Of a stretch of DNA of 64,000 nt, positions 33,274 through 40,387 are shown in pieces. Each line of letters begins with the position of its first letter. Positions within the stretch are counted from its first letter, which is position 1. The stretch is from positions 124,001 to 188,000 of the forward strand of contig JAAEQB010000013.1 in assembly GCA_024231975.1 (NCBI GenBank), read 5' to 3'. This DNA comes from Allobosea sp. GTDB lineage: Bacteria; Pseudomonadota; Alphaproteobacteria; Rhizobiales; Beijerinckiaceae. The notes beneath the pieces are model-generated. The model was not told the DNA's origin and made no database searches. It was given only the letters and a program-made list of their open reading frames with translations. The translations under genes were made by a program, and so were the position numbers.

Positions 33274-33882
33274 TCAGCCGCGCAGATAGAACTTCGCCTT
33301 GTCAGGCTTGAAGGTCCAGGGCAGGCCGGCATTGCGCCAGCCGTTGACGCTGCGCCGGCCTTCCGGGGAGAGATCGCCCTCGAAGCCCTCATACTGGTTG
33401 TAGACCTGGGTAAAGCCGGCCTCGGCAAGCTTGTCGACCGCCCGTGCCGAGCGATCGCCCGAACGGCACATCACGATGACGCGGTCGGTCTTGGCGAGCC
33501 CCTTCGCCGCCAACAGCCGGCCGACATCCTGCGAAAAGGTCGCGTTCGCTTCGAGCTTGTAGCGACCTTCCTTGTCGTCCCAGTCCCAGAACTCAGTGAC
33601 GTCGACGAAGGGCACATTGCCGTCGATCGCCGGAGCCCAGCCGGTGAACATCATCTCGGCGCGAGTGCGGACATCGACGAACAGGATTTTCGCGCCTTCG
33701 CGCGCCATCACGTCGGCCGCTTCGCGCGGGGTCAAATAGAGGCCGAGCGTGGTCTGCTTGGCCTTGACGATGCCGGCATGCGGGCCGGCTGCCGGTGCGG
33801 CCTGCTGCGCCTCAACGCGAAGGGCGATACTGGAGACGGCTGCTCCGGCTGCGAGCGTCAGGGCATTCCTGCGATTTATCAT
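33274..33882 (-). CDS. Exported rhodanese-domain sulfurtransferase
   Basis: A 202-residue protein with a Tat- or Sec-type signal (NRRNALTLAAGAAVSSIALRVEA) and one rhodanese domain. The active-site loop is CRSGDRSARAV; KILFVDVRTRAEMMFTGWAPAIDGNVPFVD is the N-terminal rhodanese block. It moves sulfane sulfur to an acceptor thiol in the periplasm. The stop abuts the soxH-like gene stop (convergent, no gap). It is 89 bp downstream of the persulfide dioxygenase gene in the same direction. Confidence 0.93.
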   Translation of the reverse strand: MINRRNALTLAAGAAVSSIALRVEAQQAAPAAGPHAGIVKAKQTTLGLYLTPREAADVMAREGAKILFVDVRTRAEMMFTGWAPAIDGNVPFVDVTEFWDWDDKEGRYKLEANATFSQDVGRLLAAKGLAKTDRVIVMCRSGDRSARAVDKLAEAGFTQVYNQYEGFEGDLSPEGRRSVNGWRNAGLPWTFKPDKAKFYLRG

Positions 33883-33971
33883 GCTGTCCTCATTGATCGA
33901 GATTCGTCATCTGGTTTCGGGCAAGTGCCGTCCTCGGCTGGATTGGCCGACACGGTCGCAGCGAGTACGCG

Positions 33972-34865
33972 TCACAAGCTGTTCAGCGGAACCTTGAGGA
34001 AGCGCTTGCCGCCCTCATCCGGCGGCGGCAGCTCACCGGCCTTCATGTTCACCTGCAGCGAGGGGATGATCAGCCTGGGCATGGGAAGCGTCGCGTCGCG
34101 CGCCTCGCGCATTGCGACGAAGGCGTCCTCGCCGATGCCGTCGCGGACATGGATGTTGTGCTCGTGCTGCTCGGCGACCGTCGTTTCCCAGCGGATCTCG
34201 CGGCCGTTCGGGCCATAGTCATGGCACATAAACAGGCGGGTCTGCGGCGGCAGTGCCAGCACCCGCTGGATCGAGCGGTAGAGCGTGCGCGCGTCACCGC
34301 CGGGGAAATCGGCCCGGGCCGAGCCGCCATCCGGCATGAACAGCGTATCGCCGACCAGGGCGGCATCGCCGATCACATGGGTCATGCAGGCCGGGGTATG
34401 GCCGGGCGTATGCATGGCGAAGGCCTTCAGGCCGCCGATCCGGTAGCTGTCGCCATCGGCGAACAGGCGGTCGAACTGGCTGCCGTCGCGCTGGAACGCG
34501 GTGCCCTCGTTGAAGATCTTGCCGAAGGTCTCCTGGACGACGGTGATGCGCTCGCCGATGCCAATCTTGCCGCCGAGCTTGCCCTGGATATAAGGCGCGC
34601 CGGAGAGGTGGTCGGCGTGGACATGGGTCTCGATCAGCCATTCAACCGCAAGGCCGTGTTCACGGACGTAAGCGATGATCCTGTCAGCGGAATCATAGGT
34701 GATGCGGCCGGAGGCATAGTCGATGTCCATCACCGAATCGACAATGGCGCAGACGTTCGAGCCGGGATCCTTGACGACATAGCTGACCGTGTTCGTCTGA
34801 CCGTCGAAGAAGGCGGCGACCTCGGGCTTGGTCGACAGGTCGACCGGGTGCGGGATGGCTGTCAT
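33972..34865 (-). CDS. blh: Blh/ETHE1-type persulfide dioxygenase (MBL fold)
   Basis: A 297-residue cytoplasmic MBL-fold protein. The motif ETHVHADHLSGAPYIQ, the PGHTPACMTHV segment and LFMCHDYGPNGREIRWETTVAEQHEHN match the Blh/ETHE1 branch that oxidises glutathione persulfide to sulfite with a single iron. It follows two YeeE/YedE-type membrane genes by 10 bp, an arrangement known for BigR-regulated sulfide detoxification operons. The divergent ArsR-type sensor at 35874 probably represses it. Confidence 0.93.
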   Translation of the reverse strand: MTAIPHPVDLSTKPEVAAFFDGQTNTVSYVVKDPGSNVCAIVDSVMDIDYASGRITYDSADRIIAYVREHGLAVEWLIETHVHADHLSGAPYIQGKLGGKIGIGERITVVQETFGKIFNEGTAFQRDGSQFDRLFADGDSYRIGGLKAFAMHTPGHTPACMTHVIGDAALVGDTLFMPDGGSARADFPGGDARTLYRSIQRVLALPPQTRLFMCHDYGPNGREIRWETTVAEQHEHNIHVRDGIGEDAFVAMREARDATLPMPRLIIPSLQVNMKAGELPPPDEGGKRFLKVPLNSL

Positions 34866-34875
34866 GGTTCTCTCC

Positions 34876-35337
34876 TCAGCTCCGGCCTTGCTCGGCCGGT
34901 TGAGCGGAAGCGCCGGTGACCCTCGCGAGCCGGCGGGCGAGCGCCATGCCGACGAGCATCGCCGCGAGGAAGATCAGCGCCGGCATGCCGCCGGTCAGGA
35001 CGGCCACCAGCGCCGGGCCAGGACAGAAGCCGGCGAGTCCCCAGCCGATGCCGAACAGGGCGGCGCCGGTGACCAGCCTCGCATCCGGTCGGCTGGCACC
35101 CGGCAGGGCGAAGCGTTCCGCGAGCAGCGGGCGACCTCGGGCGAAAGCGAGCCGGTAACCGAGCATGGTGACGGCGATGCCGCCGGCCATGACGAAGAGC
35201 AGGCTGGCGTCCCAGCGCCCCGTCGGGATGGCGGCGAGATCGAGGAAATTGAGTACCTTGGCCGGGTTCGACATGCCGGCGAGGATCAACCCGAGGCCGA
35301 AGATCAGGCCGATGGCGAATTGCACGAGGATCGACAT
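34876..35337 (-). CDS. YeeE/YedE-family membrane protein, second half-size subunit
   Basis: A 153-residue protein with four hydrophobic segments. Typical family blocks are GLILAGMSNPAKVLNFLD near the start and GLAGFCPGPALVAVL, whose Cys matches the conserved cysteine of thiosulfate/sulfur transporters. It pairs with the adjacent half-size protein; together they correspond to one full YeeE. Start at ATG 35337. It lies between its partner (8 bp) and blh (10 bp). Confidence 0.9.
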   Translation of the reverse strand: MSILVQFAIGLIFGLGLILAGMSNPAKVLNFLDLAAIPTGRWDASLLFVMAGGIAVTMLGYRLAFARGRPLLAERFALPGASRPDARLVTGAALFGIGWGLAGFCPGPALVAVLTGGMPALIFLAAMLVGMALARRLARVTGASAQPAEQGRS

Positions 35338-35345
35338 GGCCGGCC

Positions 35346-35774
35346 TCACAGCAGGTGCCGAACGACGAAGACGGTCGCGATCGCACTCGCCATGAAGGTC
35401 GCGACAGCGATCAGCGAGCGCAGCGACAGGCGCGACAGGCCGCAAATGCCGTGGCCCGAGGTGCAGCCGTTGCCCCAGACCGAGCCGAAGCCGACCAGCA
35501 GGCCGGCGACGACGAGGACCGGGATGGTCGCGGCGATCTGCGGAGCCGGCCAACCCGATCCTGCAGCATAGACGACGAGGGGTGCGAGCACGAGACCGGC
35601 GGCGAAGGCGAGACGACCGCCAGTCTCGCCGTCCGGCTCCGGCGGCAAGAGGCGCGAGAGGATACCGCTGATGCCGGCGATCCGCCCCTGGAACAGCATC
35701 AGCAGCACGGCCGCGAGGCCGATCAGGGCTCCCCCGACTAGCGAGGCCACAGGGGTGAAACTGGTCTCGATCAT
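35346..35774 (-). CDS. YeeE/YedE-family membrane protein, first half-size subunit
   Basis: A 142-residue membrane protein with the family motif GSVWGNGCTSGHGICGLSRLSLRSLIA, carrying two cysteines in the putative sulfur path, and RIAGISGILSRLL. It is the first gene of the operon continuing with its partner half, blh and probably the rhodanese gene. ATG at 35774 is preferred over one 13 codons upstream because it begins at the first hydrophobic region. An import or export role for sulfur species during sulfide stress is inferred. Confidence 0.9.
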   Translation of the reverse strand: MIETSFTPVASLVGGALIGLAAVLLMLFQGRIAGISGILSRLLPPEPDGETGGRLAFAAGLVLAPLVVYAAGSGWPAPQIAATIPVLVVAGLLVGFGSVWGNGCTSGHGICGLSRLSLRSLIAVATFMASAIATVFVVRHLL

Positions 35775-35837
35775 CTCAGGGCCGCTCCGCCGGGCGGATG
35801 ACGGAATCGACATTGACCACGATCCGCTCCCGCGCTA

Positions 35838-35873
35838 ATGAATTCCAAATATCATATATATTGAAAAAACGAT
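35838..35873. promoter_or_regulatory. AT-rich operator between YeeE operon and ArsR-type regulator
   Basis: A strongly AT-rich stretch containing AATATCATATATATT and the following TTGAAAAAACGATAT, in the gap between divergent genes. It suits a BigR/SqrR-type repressor site covering both promoters and ends directly at the regulator's ATG, leaving no clear ribosome binding site. The exact operator cannot be fixed by eye. Confidence 0.55.
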
Positions 35874-36224
35874 ATGTCAACCGCAGCACTACCCCCGACC
35901 GAAGCGCCCGTGAGCCCGCCAATCCATGAGGCGGCCGCGCTTCTCGCCGCCATGGCGAGTCCGCGCCGGCTCGCCATCCTCTGCCGGCTCGTCGAGGGCG
36001 AGGCGGGAGCCGCCGAGCTCGCCGAAGTCACCGGCTTGAGCCCCGCGGGCGTCGCCTCGCATCTGGCGCAGTTGCGAAGGCTCGGGCTGATCGCTGCACA
36101 GCGGCGCGGCATCGCGGTCTTCTTCTCGCTCGCGAGCGACGAGGCGAAGGCCGTCCTGGAGACGCTGCATGCGCTCTATTGCGCGCCGGCGCAGGCCCTC
36201 AGCCGCGCTGCCACAGCCCCCTGA
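35874..36224 (+). CDS. ArsR-family persulfide sensor (BigR/SqrR type)
   Basis: A 116-residue winged-helix repressor (LLAAMASPRRLAILCRLVEGEAGAAELAEVTGLSPAGVASHLAQLRRLGLI). It has two cysteines, Cys 37 in AILCRL and Cys 103 in LYCAPA, 66 residues apart. This is the spacing of the thiol pair that forms a tetrasulfide in SqrR and BigR. It is divergent from the YeeE/Blh operon, whose expression it should control in response to sulfane sulfur. Its 3' end overlaps the convergent YeeE gene by 26 bp. Confidence 0.92.
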   Translation: MSTAALPPTEAPVSPPIHEAAALLAAMASPRRLAILCRLVEGEAGAAELAEVTGLSPAGVASHLAQLRRLGLIAAQRRGIAVFFSLASDEAKAVLETLHALYCAPAQALSRAATAP

Positions 36225-37272
36225 TCGAGCCTTCCACCAGGAAGGCGATGCCAATCCGTGCGCCGATCATCATGCCGGCGATCGCCAGCGGCCAGGACAG
36301 CGCCAGCATCGAACCGGCCGAGATGCCCTGCCCGATCGTGCAGCCGCCGGCGAGCACGCCGCCTCCGCCCATCAGCACGGCGCCGAGGAGATGGCGGCGC
36401 ATCTCGCGGTCGTCGTCGAAGGCTTCCCAGCGGAACTCCCGGTCGTAGAGCGCCGACAGGAAGGAGCCGAGCGTGACGCCGGCCAGCGTGCCGATGCCGA
36501 ATTCGAGCAGGGCCGAGGGCGCGCTCAGCACGGCATAGAGCGCCCGCCCAACCGGCGAGACGAAGGTCAGGCTCTGCGCCCGCGGCACTGTGTCGAAGGC
36601 ATCGACCGCGACGCCCGTCACCCACCAGCCTGCGATGACGGCAAGGCCGAGCGTCGCGCCGGCAAGCAGCAGGCGCGGCGAACGGCGCAAGCGTGGATCG
36701 ATCGCGACGATGGCAATGAGGACGATCGCGCCGGCTGCGGTGATCAGGAGACGTGCGGCAGGAGCGCCGAGATAGGTCAGGATGCCGGCGAGATCGCCCT
36801 TGAGGCCGCCGGGCAGCGGCCAATAGACCTTCTCCAGCACCTCGATCCGGATCGGTGCGAACATGCCGCGCAGCGTCGCATAGGCAACCGCACCGAACAC
36901 CATCATCACGATCAGGCTGCGCAGATCGCCCGAGCCGAGCCGGACGAGCGAGCCGAAGCCGCAGGTGCCGACCAGCGCCATGCCGAGGCCGAACAGCGTG
37001 CTGCCGACTGCGATCGACAGCCAGGGCAGAGCCGGCTGGACATAGGTGGAATTGGCGGGATCGAGCAGATGGAGCCCGATCAGCGCCTGCGTACCGATCA
37101 GTGCGATCGCCAGGGCAAGGCCGAAGATCCTGAGCCGGCGGGTGTCGCCGCCCATCCAGGCATCCTCGACCGCCCCGAAGGAGCACAGGCGCGCCCGGCG
37201 GACGGTGAAGCCGCAGGCGGCACCGACGCCGACACCCGCCAGTGCCGCGCCCCAGGCGGGCAGCTCGATCAT
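36199..37272 (-). CDS. Full-length YeeE/YedE (TsuA-like) sulfur-compound transporter
   Basis: A 357-residue membrane protein with about nine or more hydrophobic segments. Conserved Cys motifs are GAACGFTVRRARLCSFGAVED, LVGTCGFGSLVRLGSGD and GGCTIGQGISAGSMLA. YeeE/TsuA imports thiosulfate by passing it along conserved cysteines. Adjacent to sox regulatory genes, it likely brings thiosulfate or released sulfur into the cytoplasm. It is the terminal gene after soxS and soxR (28-bp gap) and converges with the ArsR-type gene. Confidence 0.92.
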   Translation of the reverse strand: MIELPAWGAALAGVGVGAACGFTVRRARLCSFGAVEDAWMGGDTRRLRIFGLALAIALIGTQALIGLHLLDPANSTYVQPALPWLSIAVGSTLFGLGMALVGTCGFGSLVRLGSGDLRSLIVMMVFGAVAYATLRGMFAPIRIEVLEKVYWPLPGGLKGDLAGILTYLGAPAARLLITAAGAIVLIAIVAIDPRLRRSPRLLLAGATLGLAVIAGWWVTGVAVDAFDTVPRAQSLTFVSPVGRALYAVLSAPSALLEFGIGTLAGVTLGSFLSALYDREFRWEAFDDDREMRRHLLGAVLMGGGGVLAGGCTIGQGISAGSMLALSWPLAIAGMMIGARIGIAFLVEGSIRGLWQRG

Positions 37273-37300
37273 GGCAGGCGCCGCTGGCGGCTATGGTTGC

Positions 37301-37681
37301 TCACGATTTCCCGGCTTCGGGTCCGGGCGGATTGCAGAAGATGTCGTAGATCACGGAGATGACGCGCCGGACATCGTCGCTGGCGAGGCTGTAATAGATC
37401 GCCTTGCCGTCGCGGCGGGTGGTGACGAGCTGGTCAAGGCGCAGGCGCGCGAGCTGCTGCGAGACCATGGGCTGGCGCAGCGAGAGCAGGTTCTCGAGCT
37501 CGGTCACCGTCCGCTCGCGCTCGGCCAGCAGACAGAGCAGCAGCAGCCGATTCTCATGCGAGAGGGCTTTCAGGAAATCGCTGGCCTTGCGAGCCTTGCG
37601 CATCAGCTGGTCGAGCTCGGGCGAGAACTCGGCGCCATCGCGCAGTTCGGTTTCGAGCGCTTTCGAGACGATCGCGGTCAT
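37301..37681 (-). CDS. soxR: SoxR, ArsR-family repressor of sox genes
   Basis: A 126-residue winged-helix protein (DFLKALSHENRLLLLCLLAERERTVTELENLLSLRQPMVSQQLARLRLDQLV). Cys 50 (LLLLCLL) and Cys 116 (YDIFCNPP) are again 66 residues apart, as in the other ArsR protein of this locus, so it should sense persulfide or polysulfide. Its place between soxS and a YeeE-type gene matches the soxRS arrangement in Paracoccus and Pseudaminobacter. It overlaps soxS by 4 bp. Confidence 0.93.
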   Translation of the reverse strand: MTAIVSKALETELRDGAEFSPELDQLMRKARKASDFLKALSHENRLLLLCLLAERERTVTELENLLSLRQPMVSQQLARLRLDQLVTTRRDGKAIYYSLASDDVRRVISVIYDIFCNPPGPEAGKS

Positions 37682-38091
37682 TGGGTCCGTGTGCCTGATC
37701 GTTGAACCTGGTCGGGTGACTCAATGACAGCAACCAGCCGCCCGAGCAAACCCCAGAACATGTCGTCGTTGAGATAGCCGGTGATACGGCCGACTTCCTC
37801 GCCCTTCTCCACCAGCACGAAGGTCGGCGTCGCGATCACCGGCTCGCGCAGCCCCTCGCCGCGCACGCCGCCGGCCGGCAGCTCGACCCGCCGCAGCGGC
37901 GCCGCCTTGCCTTCGGGGGTCTTGGCGTAGACCGGCGCGACCTCGCGCTCGAAGCGCAAGCAGAACGGGCAGCCATTGCGCGTGTACATGACGAGCTCAG
38001 CTGCGAAGGCAGGCAAGGACAGGAACGACAGCAACACCGACAACGTGAACGCTGCCGCGAGCCCTGCCCGAGATCTGCCGCTTGCAATCAT
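37678..38091 (-). CDS. soxS: SoxS, periplasmic thioredoxin/glutaredoxin-like protein
   Basis: A 137-residue secreted protein; signal peptide region GLAAAFTLSVLLSFLSLPAFAA. The thioredoxin-fold active site is CPFC in LVMYTRNGCPFCLRFEREVAPVY, and the cis-Pro appears in VIATPTFVLVEKGEEVGRITGYL. SoxS-type proteins reduce and reactivate SoxYZ whose Cys arm is blocked. It is the first gene of a soxS-soxR-YeeE unit and divergent from soxW. Confidence 0.9.
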   Translation of the reverse strand: MIASGRSRAGLAAAFTLSVLLSFLSLPAFAAELVMYTRNGCPFCLRFEREVAPVYAKTPEGKAAPLRRVELPAGGVRGEGLREPVIATPTFVLVEKGEEVGRITGYLNDDMFWGLLGRLVAVIESPDQVQRSGTRTQ

Positions 38092-38106
38092 CGGCGGAAC
38101 ATAGTC

Positions 38107-38124
38107 GTATTCATATGTTTATAC
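38107..38124. promoter_or_regulatory. Imperfect dyad between soxS and soxW, probable SoxR site
   Basis: GTATTCATATGTTTATAC has outer arms GTAT/ATAC and an AT-rich centre, in the 68-bp gap between the divergent soxS and soxW genes. Placement and base composition match a SoxR-type operator; the dyad has three mismatched pairs. Confidence 0.55.
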
Positions 38125-38159
38125 CAGAGCCCGATGAGGCTCGGTGCGGAGGCGACGCC

Positions 38160-38678
38160 ATGATCACACGACGCGGCCTGCTGGCGAGTACGCTGGTGGT
38201 AATGTCGGCGGCGCCGGCTTTGGCCAAGGCGAAGCTCGGCGAGGACGGGCTCTATCAGGAGGACTGGTATCTCGAAAGCTTCCTCGATCTCGCCGAGGAC
38301 CTGACCAATGCCACCCAGGGCGGCAAGCGCTTCGCGATCCTCTGGGGCCTGCGCAACTGCCCGGCCTGCCGGCGCATGCACGAGGTCCATCTCGCCGACC
38401 CCGCGATCGAAGCCTATATCCGCGACAATTTCGCGGTGCTGCACCTCAACATCCTCGGCGCCCGCGAGGTCACCGATTTCGGCGGCGGCAAGCTGAGCGA
38501 GAAGGCGCTGGCGAAGCATTACGGCATCGAGGGCACCCCGGCGATCCAGTTCTTTCCGACCAGCGCCGCCGGGCTCGCAGCGAAGCCGCCCAGGGAGCGC
38601 GAGGTCGCGCGGATGGCCTCGCTGCCCGAGCCGCAGGCCTTCATCGCCCAGTTCCGCGCCGTCAGGAACGGCGTCTGA
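38160..38678 (+). CDS. soxW: SoxW, periplasmic thioredoxin-like protein
   Basis: A 172-residue exported protein with signal MITRRGLLASTLVVMSAAPALA. The active site is CPAC in ILWGLRNCPACRRMHEVHL; the cis-Pro region is GIEGTPAIQFFP. SoxW-type proteins take reducing power from an inner-membrane CcdA-like SoxV. No soxV lies in this window, so electron supply must come from another CcdA/DsbD. Start at 38160 is preceded by GCGGAGG at about 38146. Confidence 0.9.
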   Translation: MITRRGLLASTLVVMSAAPALAKAKLGEDGLYQEDWYLESFLDLAEDLTNATQGGKRFAILWGLRNCPACRRMHEVHLADPAIEAYIRDNFAVLHLNILGAREVTDFGGGKLSEKALAKHYGIEGTPAIQFFPTSAAGLAAKPPREREVARMASLPEPQAFIAQFRAVRNGV

Positions 38679-38702
38679 GATTGGGCCGGTTCGCCCGATC
38701 TT

Positions 38703-39239
38703 CTAGATCAGCGCCAGCATGTGCAGGCCGACGAAGCAGCCGGCCCCGGCTCCGATCAGCAGGAGCGGGTTGACCGGCGTCAGCATCAGCAGCGCGGTCG
38801 AGAGCAAGGCGAGGCCACGCGCGAACCAGCCGCCGTCGAGCGCCTGGATCAGGACATAGCTCGCCGCCAGGATCATTCCCGCCGCAACCGGCCGCAGGCC
38901 GGTTTCCAGCGCGGTCAGGATGCGGGCGCCCTGATAGCGCGACCAGAGGCTGGTCACCGCATAGATCAACACCGCGGTCGGCCCGAAGATGCCGACCGTC
39001 GCGGCGATTGCGCCCCAGAAGCCGGCGATCTGCCAGCCGATCAACGTCGCCAGCAGCGAACCCGGCCCGGGGGCCAGACGGGCGATGGCGAAGGCGTCGA
39101 CGAATTGCGACGCGGTCAGCCAATGGTTCACGTCGACGATCTGGCGATGCATATCGGCGATCGCGCTCTGGCCGCCGCCGATCGTGACCAGCGACAGCGG
39201 CAGGAAGACGAGGAGGATGCTGAAGGCGGTCGGCGGCAT
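38703..39239 (-). CDS. Chromate-transporter (CHR) half-size protein 2
   Basis: A 178-residue membrane protein, one CHR domain (VFLPLSLVTIGGGQSAIADMHRQIVD, DAFAIARLAPGPGSLLATLIGWQIAGFWGAIAAT). Short-chain CHR proteins act in pairs, one oriented opposite to the other, in chromate export. It lies 11 bp downstream of the other half and is convergent with soxW. Sulfate-like oxyanions may be the real cargo in this sulfur locus (inferred). Confidence 0.92.
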   Translation of the reverse strand: MPPTAFSILLVFLPLSLVTIGGGQSAIADMHRQIVDVNHWLTASQFVDAFAIARLAPGPGSLLATLIGWQIAGFWGAIAATVGIFGPTAVLIYAVTSLWSRYQGARILTALETGLRPVAAGMILAASYVLIQALDGGWFARGLALLSTALLMLTPVNPLLLIGAGAGCFVGLHMLALI

Positions 39240-39250
39240 CGCTAGCGTCC

Positions 39251-39799
39251 TCAGCCCTGCTGGTAGGCGACGGCGACGCTGAGCGAACCGATGCCCAACA
39301 CCGTCCAGAGCAGCGGCCAGTGCAGCACCACGACCGCGATGAAGGTCGCGATCATGACCGCAAGCGGAAAGACCCGCCGCGGCACGCGCCGCGCCGCCGT
39401 CAACCCCATCGCCAGCGACAGGCCGATCGCCGCGGCGGCCGCGCCGTCGAGCGCGACATGGCTGAGTCGATAGCCCGAGATCGAGGCGAACGCGCTGCCG
39501 ATCAGCAGGAGGACGATCGCGGCCGGGACGACGATACCGAGCCAGGAGGCGATCGCGCCTCCGCGCCCGGCGAGCCTGTAGCCGATCCAGATCGCCATGT
39601 TGGTGACGTTGACCCCCGGCAGCGCCTGCGCGATCGAGAGGCCGTTCAGAAAGTCGTCTTCGCTAAGCAGGCGGCGGCGCTGCACGAACTCCCGCAGCAT
39701 CCAGCCGCTGAGGCCGCCGCCGAAGCTGGTCAGACCGATCCGGGCGAAGATCAGGAAGAGCTGCAGCGGCGTCGGCCGCGGGACTTGCATCTCGGACAT
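39251..39799 (-). CDS. Chromate-transporter (CHR) half-size protein 1
   Basis: A 182-residue CHR-domain membrane protein (LFLIFARIGLTSFGGGLSGWMLREFVQRR, DFLNGLSIAQALPGVNVTNMAIWIGYRLAG). The FGGG motif and LPGVNVTNMA are the counterpart of LAPGPGSLLA in the second protein. Start at 39799; an earlier ATG 12 codons upstream adds an arginine-rich stretch. First gene of the pair. Confidence 0.92.
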   Translation of the reverse strand: MSEMQVPRPTPLQLFLIFARIGLTSFGGGLSGWMLREFVQRRRLLSEDDFLNGLSIAQALPGVNVTNMAIWIGYRLAGRGGAIASWLGIVVPAAIVLLLIGSAFASISGYRLSHVALDGAAAAAIGLSLAMGLTAARRVPRRVFPLAVMIATFIAVVVLHWPLLWTVLGIGSLSVAVAYQQG

Positions 39800-39933
39800 G
39801 GGCGTTCGTGGCGGCCTCGTCTTTCGAGCGAACAATGCAGGCTTTGCGCCGCCCGGCCAGCCCCATGCCGCATATCCGGCATGAGCGCCACGGCGTGATC
39901 ATCGCCACCGGCAAGAAAAGCGCGGAAAGGCGC

Positions 39934-39964
39934 TTGACCTTACCATCGTTGGAAGGTGCAGGGT
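39934..39964 (+). promoter_or_regulatory. CueR/MerR-type copper-responsive promoter
   Basis: TTGACC (-35) and CAGGGT (-10) are 19 bp apart, the long spacer of MerR-family promoters, with the dyad ACCTT-N11-AAGGT between them. This is the pattern of CueR sites before copper-export genes. It lies 33 bp upstream of copZ. No merR/cueR gene is found in the window. Confidence 0.82.
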
Positions 39965-39996
39965 GCAGCAATCGTCACTCGAAGGACCTTGCCGCA

Positions 39997-40263
39997 ATGT
40001 GCTCCTGCCAGCAGCATTCGACCACCGCTTCAGCCATCACACCCGCTCCCGGCGAAGCGATCAGCTTTCGCGTCGAGGACATGACCTGCGGCCATTGCGC
40101 CGGCACGATCAAGCAAGCGGTCGAGAGCAAGGTCCCCGGCACCTCCGTCACCGCCGATCCCGGCTCGAAGCTGGTCAGCGTGCAGGGCAGCGCGGATGTC
40201 GCCGCGATCAAGTCGGCCATCACCACTGCCGGCTACACGCCGAGCGCAGAGCTCGTCGGCTGA
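39997..40263 (+). CDS. copZ: CopZ-like copper chaperone (HMA domain)
   Basis: An 88-residue protein: a short Cys/His-rich leader (MCSCQQHS) and one heavy-metal-associated domain with the MTCGHC copper site (FRVEDMTCGHCAGTIKQAVESKVPG). It carries Cu(I) in the cytoplasm to the exporter encoded 124 bp downstream. The start at 39997 sits just after the CueR-type promoter. Confidence 0.93.
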   Translation: MCSCQQHSTTASAITPAPGEAISFRVEDMTCGHCAGTIKQAVESKVPGTSVTADPGSKLVSVQGSADVAAIKSAITTAGYTPSAELVG

Positions 40264-40387
40264 CACCAGTAGCCGGAGCAGGCTTGGCGAAAGCCGTTGC
40301 CACTTTGCCGCAGCTTGCTCCCGGCGGCCGGCGCGCCTGCCGCGATCGCGTTGGCAGATGAATGGCGGAACAGCGGGGCGGCGTTCC

